Assembly (NCBI GenBank): GCA_016785225.1
Contig: JAFBJZ010000635.1
Span: 3,439,501-3,503,500 of the forward strand
Source: Psettodes erumei
Lineage: Eukaryota; Chordata; Actinopteri; Pleuronectiformes; Psettodidae
Length of the DNA stretch: 64,000 nucleotides
Direction: 5' to 3'
Part shown: positions 37,545 to 48,189 of the stretch, piece by piece
How positions within the stretch are numbered: position 1 is the stretch's first letter
Layout: the number at the start of each line of letters is the position of its first letter
Program-made: the position numbers and the translations under genes
Notes under the pieces: model-generated
What the model was told of the DNA's origin: nothing
Seen by the model: the letters and a program-made list of their open reading frames with translations, nothing else
Databases searched by the model: none

Positions 37545-40500
37545 ATTGATGGAAGGACACTTATTTCCACTCTGTCTTTGTCTGTGACCTTTAGGCACAA
37601 CACCTTCAGATATGTGTTCAGACCGTGGACAGATTATGAGAAAAGAAGTCCCCCCCACCACCCCAGTACTCACAGTGACACACTTGTTGCTGTCAGACTT
37701 GTTGTTGGTTTACATCTCTTTCTTGTCAGTTGTTGTGTGTCCCTCTGGTGCTTTTTGCATCTTCTCATGGTCGTTTTGCGTCACTGTTTGGTTGTTTCGC
37801 GTCCGTCGCTTCTCAGTGCAAGCTCTGTTAATCTAATCGGCGTCATCGCTGGGTTTACACATACAGTACGTTGAGGTTCACCTCCCGCACCACATCCAAA
37901 GGTGCTTTGGAAACACCCTCTGCTCACTTCACCCTTCATCGTATACTCTGCTCACCGCCACACTCTGGAATACAGTCACACTTTCACTCACAATTATTTT
38001 CCATTTCTCATGTTCTTGCTTGCTGTTTTTACTTTTCTCTGGTGTTTGTGCTTCCACCTTGAGTGTGTGAGAGAGCAGCGGACGCACGAGTGTGAACCGG
38101 TGACTCAAATTCACTCTAAAAGAAGAGAGTCGTTCTCATATCTATTCAAGGACGGAGTTTTTGAATGGGGTTCCAGTTACCATGGAAAAAATGTACCTCT
38201 GTCCAACGAACCAAAAATGAAGCTCGCAGCAACTTAATACAGCGACGGCGTGCCTCGATGCCGGGCCGCATGCCACGTTACCGTGTGTCGCTCTGAAAAC
38301 AGGGGTGGTCTCTGTCGGAATAATCGGAGGGTTGAGAAAGCTGATCAATTTTCCTCCAGTAAACCTGTTTCAGATGGAATTTGTATCCGATAGACAGACG
38401 GGCTGATAGTGTTGACAACAGGACAAGCCTACTTTCATCATCCTGCTGCTTTTCAGGCTTCATGATATTTTAGCCCGTGTGATTGAGTTGCACCGACGGT
38501 TTATTAAACTCTGCAGCTGTTGTTTGTGAAGACACCTAGGAAACAGAGGTAATTGATGGACCTATCGAGTTACGCTCGCTGCGTGGCCGAGGACGCTGGC
38601 ACCTCAGCGCGCACAGAGCGGTTAGTGCCAAGCTGAGTTACTACAAGTCGAGCTGTGCTGTATGATGTGCTGCCGCCTGTGTGTGCGGTACATACATGTG
38701 CACACATGTACACGCCCGTGCATGCCTGACTAAAGGTCAGACTCTATTAATACTGAGATTCTTGAGCTTGACCTTACTGTCTGCTGCCTGAACAGTGGAC
38801 CATTCACAAGCTGAGACATTTGGTCAGCATTAAAACCAAATCTGACTCCCGCCTGGGTGAAACTGTGATGCACTGTTATGCATACATGTAACTCACTTGT
38901 CCAAAGCTGTACAGTGTTTAAAAGTGACTGCACACCGAACATGAGACTCCGTCATCCATCAGAACCCGTCAGCGTTAGAACAATGTGTGGCTTTCACTAC
39001 TTGTGCGAGCACTTAGCAGATAAGTGCTCCAGTAAAAATGGGGTCTGAATTATTGTTTTGGCTTGCTGGGCCCCCCACAGTGCAATATAATAGGTGGGTT
39101 GAATGTGTCATGGAGGCTGCGGCAGGGGGTTTCCCAGGGTGTAAAAAGGAGATGGAAAGATGAGGAGGAAGGAGAATGAGGGGCTGCGCCCCCACCCCCC
39201 CAGTGGTAGGAGAGATGAGCAGTGGCAGAACAGGAAGTTGTCTCAGGGATCTGAAGGGCGTAAAATCCTGAGTGTAGTGAAATTGAAAGTCAGAAGTTAC
39301 TATGAAAGTGAAGAATAAATAACTTGATTTTCTAGGTTTTGTCATTTAAGCATTTTTTATGTAAAATATTAACAATCATACAGAAAGATTTCCAAAATAC
39401 TTTTTAAAAATACTTTAGTGTTCAAGTGTTCAGTGTTAGCATCTCTAGTGTTTTCAAATATGTCCGTTGTAATGGAGGACGTTTTCCCCACAAGGCATGA
39501 ATCCAGTGGGTGGGCACAGATGACAAATTTCTTAAAATAAAAGTCTGTTTCCTTTTTTTTTTTTTTTTAGTATGCAATGTTCATGCCCTATTTGTAATCC
39601 GGTGACATGACGCAACTCCAAATCCTTGGAGCGATTCCCCTCTCAGACTGGTGGCGTGCTGTGACCGGGCTGAACCACCGCTCCTCATGCGTTTGCGTGC
39701 ACGTGTGATTGGTCGCACAAACGAGGCCAGCGATTTGAAAGAACTTATCTGGAGCAGAAGAAAGCTCAGCTGCGCAGCTCTGCTTGGTGCTGCAGTGGCA
39801 GTGATATTATCAATGCAATCAAACAGTTTGGTTTTATTGTTTTTTTGTTCAAAAACCAACAGAACTTCCTCTCCGTGGTTCCATTGCAAAGAAAAGGTCC
39901 AAATAGGCCACAGCTGTGCAGAGCTGTAGCTACTTGTCGCCATAACATGTCCACAAGGTTTTTCGGGGAATTTGGAGGATTTAGCATTTGGAAGTTAAAC
40001 CAACATCTTCTTAAACCAAATTTATTTTTCTTTGTTGAAATATGACCACTGTAGGCAAAAGAAACAAAGGCCACCAAATCTTTGAATGAAATCATTACTT
40101 GGATGTAACTATCCTCCCTGACAACCCCATTGTTTTGGGGGATTTTGTTGTTTGTTTTTTGTTTTGTGGTGTCGATCCAGCTCCAGACTGTTTACGAAGA
40201 TGCGCTCGGTGACTTCCCAGCATTCCAAGTGTTCTGCTGCTCCGTGATGAGGTCTCAGTCCTCCTCACAACCCCATTGTTTGCAAAAGCTCCATTCTCAC
40301 AACATTATCTGGAGAAGTTTGACCGAAGCATTCCAACTCAAGGTCCACTTACTAGCTTTAATCCCCAGAGCTTTCGATCATCATTTTCAGCAGTACTTGA
40401 TACTTGACACCTTAAATTTTTAGGACTTGCAACTTTTTCCAAAGCTTTCTACTGTATTACATGGTTTGAATAATTAAGAATCAACTTTCATTCATGATTG

Positions 40501-41559
40501 TAAAATGTTGCTGTCATTTTGCTCGGGCTTCTTTTTTTTGTTATGATTCATGCACCAGGGACTGAAAAAGGACATGACAGAAACCCATGAGGTCATTAGG
40601 CTGATTAGAAATTTCTCTCAGCATCAGCTGACCTGTCAGTTACTTTACCTTTATATTAGTCATATCTGAATGCGTTTGGGGGTAACTGGATGTTGTCGTA
40701 TCTGACTTTATGACACTGCTATGTGTGTGGGTGAGCTGTTATTTAAGTTGATGCCTATATGTGCCTACATTTAGGATCTGCCGTCTCCAGTGTCCATGAA
40801 TACATTATACCGTCACTCTACATGAATCACGAGGCAAGTTAGAGTTCTTACCGTGCTATGAATACATACATGGATAATCAGGACGTGCGTTATCTTCTGA
40901 TAAAGAGAAAGTGTCTGGTGGAAGAGGACGCTTTGGCTCAATCCACCAAAGAAATCCCAAACACGACTCCTCTCAACATATGGTTCGGTGTCACCACACT
41001 GAGCCGTGGCCTGTCTCTCAGGCAGTGGTCATTGTGTGGCTAATGTGTAACGAGACGTGACACTTCCAAAGTCCCACCAACGTGCGCCACCAGCAACAAC
41101 AAACCCCCGTCATGCTCGTGCTGCGTTTTTCCGTGCGAGACCGAGTCGTTGCAGCACAAAACGTTTCTTCATTGCGTTTTTCTCCCACCAAGCTCCTTGT
41201 CCTTCTCTGTCCTCGTAGGTGGCACATTTGCATCCGCTTATTTGCAGAGACGTCACCATGACGCCCGTGTCACGCCTGGAGACCTCCTGTAATCTCCCTG
41301 GTGCGCTGTGTGAAATGGGCCTTGACCTCTTCTACTTTCTTTTTCCAACTATCTCACTCCATCCTTCGCTGCTCTGCTTGTTTCTCTATCCCACGCTGCT
41401 GTCGTCTCTCTCTGTGATGCAGAAGGATAATTCATTCTCACCGACTGAGAGCTGACTGCAGAGCATCGCAGGCCAGAACTCATTTACATTAGGAATACAT
41501 TACAGTGAGGGGGACAGTAGATTCCGCTCATCCTGTCTAACGTGAGTGCTACATCACGC
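36499..41559. other. Intergenic with CA microsatellites, no gene seen
   Basis: It contains C-rich and (CA)n tracts at about 37325-37358 and 37494-37544 and a T18 run near 39552. ORFs here arise from repeats or chance and show no domain. Confidence 0.65.
37494..37544. repeat. (CA)n microsatellite preceded by a C-run, about 25 units
   Basis: C11 immediately followed by an uninterrupted CA tract of 51 bp. A shorter interrupted CA tract lies about 140 bp to the left. Confidence 0.96.
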
Positions 41560-41975
41560 TATGTGGCCTAATGTATGTGGACACCCCAACATGACTCCCC
41601 TGTGTGGTTGCTGCACATCTCTGTCCAAATGCACCACTGCACCACAACATCCTCCACTCTTCTCTCCAGAAGATTTTGGGACCTGATGATGGATTTGCAA
41701 CCATTCAGCCACGAGAGCGTTGGCGAGGTCATGGACTGATGTCGAACACTAAAGTTTGGCTCACGGTCGTGTGCGAGTTCATCCCAAAGGTGTTGGATGG
41801 GGTCGCGCTGAGCGCTCTGTGCACGCCAGCAGTCTTCCATTCCAAATGTTCTTTATTGCCTTGGTTTTGTGCACAGGGTTATTCTGTCTTTTAAACAGGA
41901 ACTGGCCTTTTTCAATCTTGCTCGGTCGGAAGCAAACCGTCAAATTATTGTATGCATTGACTGAAACTAACTCGT
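41560..41975 (-). mobile_element. Decayed Tc1-like transposase fragment
   Basis: On the minus strand, one frame gives FLFKRQNNPVHKTKAIKN, aligning with the Tc1 DDE-domain block around the second Asp (family form FQHDNAPVHKAR). A second frame then gives WRAQSAQRDPIQHLWDEL, matching the Tc1 block WPAQSPDLNPIEHLWDEL with the third acidic residue. It continues to LLERRVEDVV (family LPRRVEAVI). The two parts are separated by a frameshift near 41830, and the N-terminal half and the terminal repeats are missing. It is a dead copy, typical of teleost genomes. Confidence 0.85.
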
Positions 41976-44103
41976 CCTTCAGATTAAAAGTGCCATTGTG
42001 CCGTCCCGCAGAGCACCGCACAGGCCGTTACTTACAATGGAAGGAAAAGCAGCACTTAAGTCTCAATTTGATTGAACTTTGAGTTTGAATCCACTGACCT
42101 CCACGGCTTTCATTTTCCAAAGAGATCCTCGCTGTTAAACATTTAATATTTTGACTATATACATTTCTAGTCACATTCCAGTGTAGCATCATAGTCAAAT
42201 GCATTGCAGGATTATCTCCTGCTCTGCAACCACCTAAAAGAGCCGCCAGACCAAAAGTAAACAAAATGATTTGGACGGAAGAGGCCAGATCAGTAGCACA
42301 ACTCACACTGACTCATCTGCATCACAGGATTCTACTTCTTTTATTTGTCAGAGAGAAGAAATTATCCCCAGTTACTCTTAGACAGGGCAAGGAGAAAATG
42401 TATAGAAGCTTTCATTGAGTCATGCGTATGAATCACCATTAATCCACATCGTCTGGCTTATTTTGTAGTAATGCGTGCTTATGGTGAGAAGCCTTATTTC
42501 GTGCACATGTTGTAAGTGCAAAGTGCTGCTTCAGTGACATTTAGTGAAGCCTTGTTCGGATGTCGTGCGAGTGCATCTTCCTGTGTCGAGGGGAACAGCT
42601 TTGATGGTAACCAGTGCAGCCGTCCCCGGGCTCAGAGATCCTCTGCTTTATTTCACCGCCTCCTCAGTGAAGTATGTACACACTCAGTTTCATGTGTGTG
42701 TGTGCACCTGTTTGTGTATGTGTGCAGCAGAAGGTAGGTCCTCCTCTCAGGCCCGCTTTGCCTAATACGTCCATGCAGGGTTTGCTGGAGAGCGGCGTGC
42801 AGCAGCACAAAGATCAGGGCTATTCTGGTGCTGCCCGCCTGCCCAGTGCTGATAGGAAAGGATTAATGAGGCGGGGCGCTCATCGCTCGTAATTAGAAAC
42901 AACACTAAAAACTATTTTTGTGCCTGTTCCTACGGAGAGATCTTGACCCTCAGGCCAACACCCCCACCCCTAACACACCCCTGCCCCGCTAGCCATGAGG
43001 CGGTAGACGCCTGCGAAGTTGGAGTAAATATAGGCCCATAACTCCTGCAGCTATGTGACACATGGTTCAATGGAGGGGAGCGCAGATAATTCACAACTCC
43101 ACTGGCGGTGTACTCCACTGGATGCTCAAATGTCAAGAGGCTGATAGAGGCTGTCTCTTAAAATGCACACTGTAAGGCTTGTTTTGTTGTTATTGATCCC
43201 AATAATTAGGTCCTGAGCTTCTTCTGTTTCCAGGCTTCGCCTTGCTCACGTGAACATTTGTGTTCCTCAGTCGGTTGTCTCTCTTTTATTCAGGATGTTT
43301 TCTCACAAGTGGTTTTAAGGTAGCTTGTATCTTGTAGAGTTCAGGCAGTGTACCAACTGATCCATACATCTGATTGCTGTTTGTCACCTTGAGCTTTGTG
43401 GAATTAACTTTTTTCTCAATACATTTCTGATTTATATACTAAAGCATTAATGGAAAATGATAATCAGTAGATGAATATGATTGTTAGTTGCAGACTAAGT
43501 CTTTAACTTTAGAATTAGAACTTGCAGTTTACAAATCAGTTTTTAGCTAGCAAACTTGTTCGCTAACAGTTCCTTATTTATGCATCAACCAGTTTTGGAG
43601 CAACATTGGCTTCAAGTCAGAGTCATGTTTGTGTCCAGCAGTCGTTCTCCTTTTGTGTTGGTCTTCAGTAACTCCTGAGGGAAATACAGTATTGCTCTCT
43701 TTAGCCGCTAAACACTCCACTATGTTCACAAACTATAGTCAGTAATTGAATGTTTGGTGTTTGGTGCTGAGCAGGTGGTGTACAGTGTGATTCCAGCCAG
43801 GCTGCTGGAAATGAATTTAAATAGCACGGTGAACAAAATGAAACAAGTCATGGGTCGAAAAACCAAACCAATGAGTTGAAAGACGCTACAAAGAGTGATA
43901 ATACTCTGTGGGTTCATCACACATCATTTGATTAACTGTTTATATGAAAATACTGATTATAGCATCACAATTCAATGCCTGAAACACCTAGCACCGTATT
44001 TAGCATAATATTTTCAGTTCATGGTACAACACTGAAATAAACATATCCCCCGTGACAAAATAAACTTCCAGGACGCCAAAAAAACAAACTTGAAGCCTCC
44101 CTG
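41976..44103. other. Intergenic downstream of dusp10, no gene seen
   Basis: Unique DNA, a GC-rich motif patch at 42740-42905 (GGATTAATGAGGCGGGGC, CTCGTAATTAGAAAC) and an old repeat copy at 43424-43494. No credible ORF. Confidence 0.6.
43424..43494. mobile_element. Remnant of the ATTAATCGATTAAT-type fish repeat
   Basis: TTCTGATTTATATACTAAAG, CATTAATGGAAAATGATAAT, CAGTAGATGAATATGATTGT, TAGTTGCAGA: the repeat end in the orientation that finishes with GTTAGTTGCAG. Confidence 0.6.
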
Positions 44104-44109
44104 TTTATT
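44104..44109 (-). terminator. Candidate poly(A) signal AATAAA (distal)
   Basis: The minus strand reads GAAATAAACAGG, a canonical hexamer in a non-A-rich context. If used, the dusp10 3' UTR would be about 3.8 kb. Confidence 0.3.
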
Positions 44110-44342
44110 TCAAAGCTCACAAGTAGGGATTACAAAATTACAGTGCTTCATTTGCAACAGTTCAAGGAGTAGTAGGAGAAGAGTAGAAGAGATGACAGAC
44201 CAGTTGAGGAAATTTGAGCCAAGTCATGCAAAAAGGTGTGGGAGAAGGCCTCCGTTATAATAGCACCCTTTGTGGAAAAAAATAAATCCATCTGTCCATA
44301 GGTCAGTGCAAAAATAGTAATGAATATATGCATACAAAGAAA

Positions 44343-44360
44343 ATATATATATATATATAT
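44343..44360. repeat. (TA)n tract
   Basis: Short uninterrupted AT/TA repeat inside the probable distal 3' UTR. Confidence 0.9.
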
Positions 44361-44619
44361 TTTTATATACTGTATATACTTGACCGTTGACTACAGACAC
44401 AAAGAAAGATACAGAGACTTGTAGAGCGAAGCCCGTTTCCACCAGAGCCTCTGAGCCCAAAGCAGAGACTCTTAAACAAGTCTGGTTGTAAAAGAGTGCA
44501 CATCAAATGTGGCGGCTTGATGTTGTTCTAACGCGGAACCGGGTTTCCAAATAAAAGGGAACAGATCCGGACACCTCTCAGAGCTGTCAATCAGGCCGCG
44601 AAACCTCTACGGAAAGAGC

Positions 44620-44620
<1 letters not shown>

Positions 44621-44663
<43 letters not shown>

Positions 44664-44672
44664 GGGGGGGGG
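44621..44672. repeat. (GT)n microsatellite followed by a G-run
   Basis: About 20 GT units, then GC and a run of ten Gs. On the minus strand it reads C-run then (CA)n, so if transcribed in the dusp10 3' UTR it would be a CA-repeat RNA. Confidence 0.95.
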
Positions 44673-45510
44673 ACGGACAGCACCATAATGACTGCGAGTG
44701 TCCCTCACAGACCAGGAGCACACAGCATGCTTCTTTTTCCAACCAGAGAGTAATTTACAGTATGACGGTTACATTGTTCAGTCAGAAAGATCGTTACATA
44801 CAAAAAGCCATGTGCCGCTGCGGTCGTAGGAACCAGCAGATGGGACTAAAAGGTACATTTTTCTTATATAACGTTGGCTCAGATGATAAGCACTCTCTTT
44901 TTCTTTTTTCTTTTTTGCAAATGGTAATCACTGGATATAAATGCACAAGCTACAAACGTGGTAAATGGTTATTATATACCTCTTTATCATATTCCAACAT
45001 TTCGTGGAGCACCAGTAGACACCAATGACAGCAGCAACAAAAACACAGACACAACTCTTTTTTTCTTTTTCTTTTTTAAACATCTTTGCCGACAAGTCAC
45101 ACTTAAAACTCACTTCAATCCGAGGCTGCAAACTTGTTGTTCATGCTTGAGAAATGGTCACAGAGACCTTACAAAAAAACCTATTTTGTGATGGTTGGTT
45201 AAAGAAAACGACCTGTTACAGTTTAATTTTGCATAGCATGAATCTTCACATAAGGGATTTTTGAAGCTTATTGTTGTGAAAGTTGGTGTTGTAAAGCCTT
45301 ACTGAGTGCAACTGTGTATTTGTATTCATTATGCTATGAAAATCTCCTTCCATTCTCCTTCGTCTTAAATGATAGAGACACGTGATCACACTAACTCACT
45401 GGGTTTGGTACTGAAGATACATAATGGTTCACAGAGGCTGTATTGCAAAACAAAGGTTGGTTTTGGTACTCCGACAATGATAATGTTAGCCCTGTGCTTC
45501 GTTTTATGCC

Positions 45511-45516
45511 TTTATT
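45511..45516 (-). terminator. Candidate poly(A) signal AATAAA (intermediate)
   Basis: The minus strand reads GGAAATAAAGGC, a canonical hexamer outside any A-rich run. It would give a 3' UTR of about 2.4 kb. Confidence 0.3.
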
Positions 45517-45956
45517 TCCATGCAAACAATGGAAAGCTGAACAGAAACCAGAAAAAAACGTGAACATAAACAGAACAGGAACCGTCATTTGAGAGGAAGC
45601 TGCTTTGAGTCAACTTAGTAACAGTGATGTGATGACCTGTTGTTTTCTATTTTTTCAGCCTGAATTTCGTTTTAACTTAAATTTAATTACTGCACGCCCT
45701 CCTTCCATCATGGAAAAAACCCACTCAGCCCTTGGATTTATCAAATCAAACCAATTACATGGGAAAAACACATATCCTAGAAACATAACCTAGAACAAGA
45801 CCATTGTCTTTAGTTCAAAAGGAAAGGTTTGGACAGCAACACTGATCTCAACAAGGTGTTGAGGTGTGTGTGCCCTGTGGTCAGTTGTACATGGGTGGGT
45901 GAAAAGATGAGTGAACACATGCATACCACCTGGTACCTTAAAGTTTCCCTTTTCAG

Positions 45957-45964
45957 TATTTACA
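45957..45964 (-). promoter_or_regulatory. Second Pumilio-type site (TGTAAATA)
   Basis: The minus strand reads TGTAAATA. It lies in the transcript only if the 3' UTR continues beyond the proximal poly(A) candidate. Confidence 0.25.
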
Positions 45965-47299
45965 CTAAAACTGTTGAGAAAGCCAAAAGTGTCAAAACTA
46001 ACACGGCTTATGTGGAAAATTTAGATTCTGTTTTTAAAAAAACAACTAAATCAGTGGTTTGTGGATATGAATGAAGAGATGAAGAAGTAGCACTAGCATG
46101 TTGAGAATTTCTTTCTCTACATATCTATTACATTATGTGTAAAAAGCGAGTAGAGGGTGAACTTTGTGTGCGTGCATATACTCTTTACTACACTAGTATT
46201 TGGTGCCAAGTTGAATTACAGTTCACATTGGCACTCAGTTTCCCCTTCAAATGCCACCACCAGATCAGAGTTACATAATGAGCATTCTCACCTCAAGGCT
46301 TTTTCAGCCTCTCTGAATGCAGCTCTGTAAAATTCTGCATATTAATTGGGGTTTTGCAGAAAAATAATCTTTGAAAAGTCAGAAACAGAAACAAAGGAGG
46401 AGCGGGCGGGCTGCTTTTGTCTGGGAGCTCAAACTCGACCTCGGTGTGATGTGCGGTCGTCTGCACGTGACGGAGCTCCACGCGCAGGCCCACTGGTGAC
46501 ACGGGCATTAAGGCATTGATAGAGGCACTAGAACAGCACATGACGGCGGCTCTCGCCTTCGTAAGGCCGAGGAGCTCACTCAACTGTAGCTTAGCGTCAG
46601 CGACAGGGAGTTGCAAAAAGATTAAATGAGGGTCACGCTGCTCTACTGTACAACCGCTGTCTGGCTGGGAAGAGGAGTGTGTTTGCTTCAAGTGTGTACC
46701 TCAACTCTGCTACTTTAAAACGGACTAACCCATAATTCAAAATGCAGGGCCACCACGAAAAACAGAATATGTTAGCTACACAGGGACGGCAAAACAGTGA
46801 AGTACATTACAGCAGAGCTGGCTCATGGATTAACTGGAGCAAAAAAGAACAGAGCAGACAGAAGTAGGCAGTGAAATTCTGCCGCGCTGTTACATTAAAC
46901 ATCACCAGTAGCCCTGTTTTACAATATTCACTGATTATTTCAAAGTGTTCTTTCCTCCGCCAGCAGCCATGCATAAAGAAGAGCTCTTATGGCTGTCTAG
47001 TAATATGTTTAGATAAAATATATGCATATGTGGATGCAGGAATGGCAAGACAAAAATACTGAAGCAAACGCAGGAAATATGAATTTGTGGTTCAACTGAC
47101 ATAAACCCATAAGCTGCACTCAAAAAAATGAAACCCCCATGGTTGTTTTTTTCTGTCTCGTGTACACATCTGTGCCAAATATTACAGCATAACCGTCCGC
47201 ACCATAAACATGAACGCATAGAACCAAACAATAGTAATTACAATAACATCGACATGGTATTTCAGCAAAGAGCCGGAAATGTTTCGTAATCATTACCCA

Positions 47300-47307
47300 T
47301 ATATACA
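47300..47307 (-). promoter_or_regulatory. Pumilio response element (TGTATATA)
   Basis: The minus strand reads TGTATATA, matching the Pumilio consensus TGTANATA, 46 nt from the miR-25/92 seed match and inside the likely proximal 3' UTR. Confidence 0.35.
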
Positions 47308-47345
47308 CATAAGATCAAGGTCTCAGTTGCATTCCACTCTGAAAT

Positions 47346-47353
47346 TATTGCAC
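47346..47353 (-). promoter_or_regulatory. miR-25/92/363/367-family 8-mer target site in dusp10 3' UTR
   Basis: The minus strand reads GTGCAATA, a perfect 8-mer match to the seed of the miR-25/92 family, 571 nt past the stop codon. Mammalian DUSP10 has, as I recall, been reported as a miR-92a target, which makes the site more credible than a random match. Confidence 0.45.
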
Positions 47354-47923
47354 AGTAAGCCGCCGTGGGCTTGTCATGGTCACCCCCATAAACCCTTGTA
47401 TAAAAATAGAACAACAACATTAACACACCAAACATGTCTTCATCTATTTTTTTTTTTTTATTATTTTGGACAGGCACTGCCGTGGCCAACCCCGCCTGAG
47501 TCTACAAACATAAACTGTGTGCCACAGTGTGAGCTTTAAGAGTTTCTTTTCATCAGTAATTGCCCCTAAACACGTAGAATCTCTTTTCCAAACCAATTTT
47601 CTTCTCCCTCATATTCGCTCCTCTGCGGTCGCACATGGAAATCTTCCCACCGGCCGCTTCCTCTCTCTCCATCCCTCGAACTCATCCACTCCTCTGGGAC
47701 ATGGGCCAGGTCCAAACAGTAGGGATTTTTGGCATTTCTCATCACCACTGACCCAGAGCTTTGGCACCTCCAGAGAGTCCAAGATGAGCGTGAGGAGATT
47801 CAAGAAGAATAAAGAGGATCTCTCTTTCTCTCTGTCTCTCTCTCACGCTCCAAACCAACTGGTCTCTCTTGAAAAACAGCGAGAGAGCGCAAGTCTGAGT
47901 GTCGAGTCAGACAAGGGGCTCGC

Positions 47924-48189
47924 TTAGACAACGGTTTCGACACCAATCAGCTTTGGTGTGAGGATTCGTGGCGTTATTCCGTTGTTGAGGTCCTCCTCGA
48001 ACTCCAGCAGCTGGCCCATGAAGTTGAGGTTCGGGGAGATGATGGGCCTCCTGGTTTTGACGAACTTGTAGGCGTCGGTCATGGTCATCCAGGTGTGCTT
48101 CATCAGGTAGGCAATCACAATGGTGGCTGAACGAGACACGCCTGCCTGGCAGTGGATCAGAAGGCCCATACCTGCTTGATGTGCTTCCT
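47924..48189 (-). other. dusp10: dusp10 last coding exon (residues 385-472) with catalytic P-loop
   Basis: The acceptor reads TTTTTGCAG|AGGAA on the minus strand (AG at 48191-48190). The exon encodes EEAHQAG, the P-loop HCQAGVSRSA with catalytic C398, and the characteristic C-terminus ending GVETVV followed by TAA at 47926-47924. Compared with the human protein from memory, changes are few, for example Trp in MKHTWMTM and TRRPI for GKRPI. Confidence 0.96.

Larger units (their letters stand above)
44104..47923 (-). other. dusp10: Probable dusp10 3' UTR (distal end uncertain)
   Basis: Minus-strand sequence after the dusp10 TAA. Candidate poly(A) signals AATAAA occur on the minus strand at 47462-47457 (inside an A-rich tract, so doubtful), 45516-45511 and 44109-44104. 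The block has UTR-like character: U/A-rich stretches, Pumilio-type TGTANATA sites and a miR-25/92 seed match. It also contains A-rich runs at about 44900-45080 as read on the minus strand and two microsatellites. The UTR could be as short as 0.5 kb or as long as 3.8 kb; the coordinates give the longest option. Confidence 0.4.

Noticed and set aside
37311..37673. 120-codon minus-strand ORF
   Set aside because: It is produced mainly by reading (CA)n and C-runs as Cys-Val repeats.
38680..38720. ACATGTGCACACATGTACAC, palindrome-like
   Set aside because: Not a perfect palindrome; it is better explained as degenerate CA/TG repeat.
40130..40423. 97-codon ORF beginning in a T-rich tract, with an acceptor-like TCGATCCAG inside
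   Set aside because: The N-terminus is an artefact of a poly-T/G stretch, there is no clear donor, and the translation matches nothing known to me.
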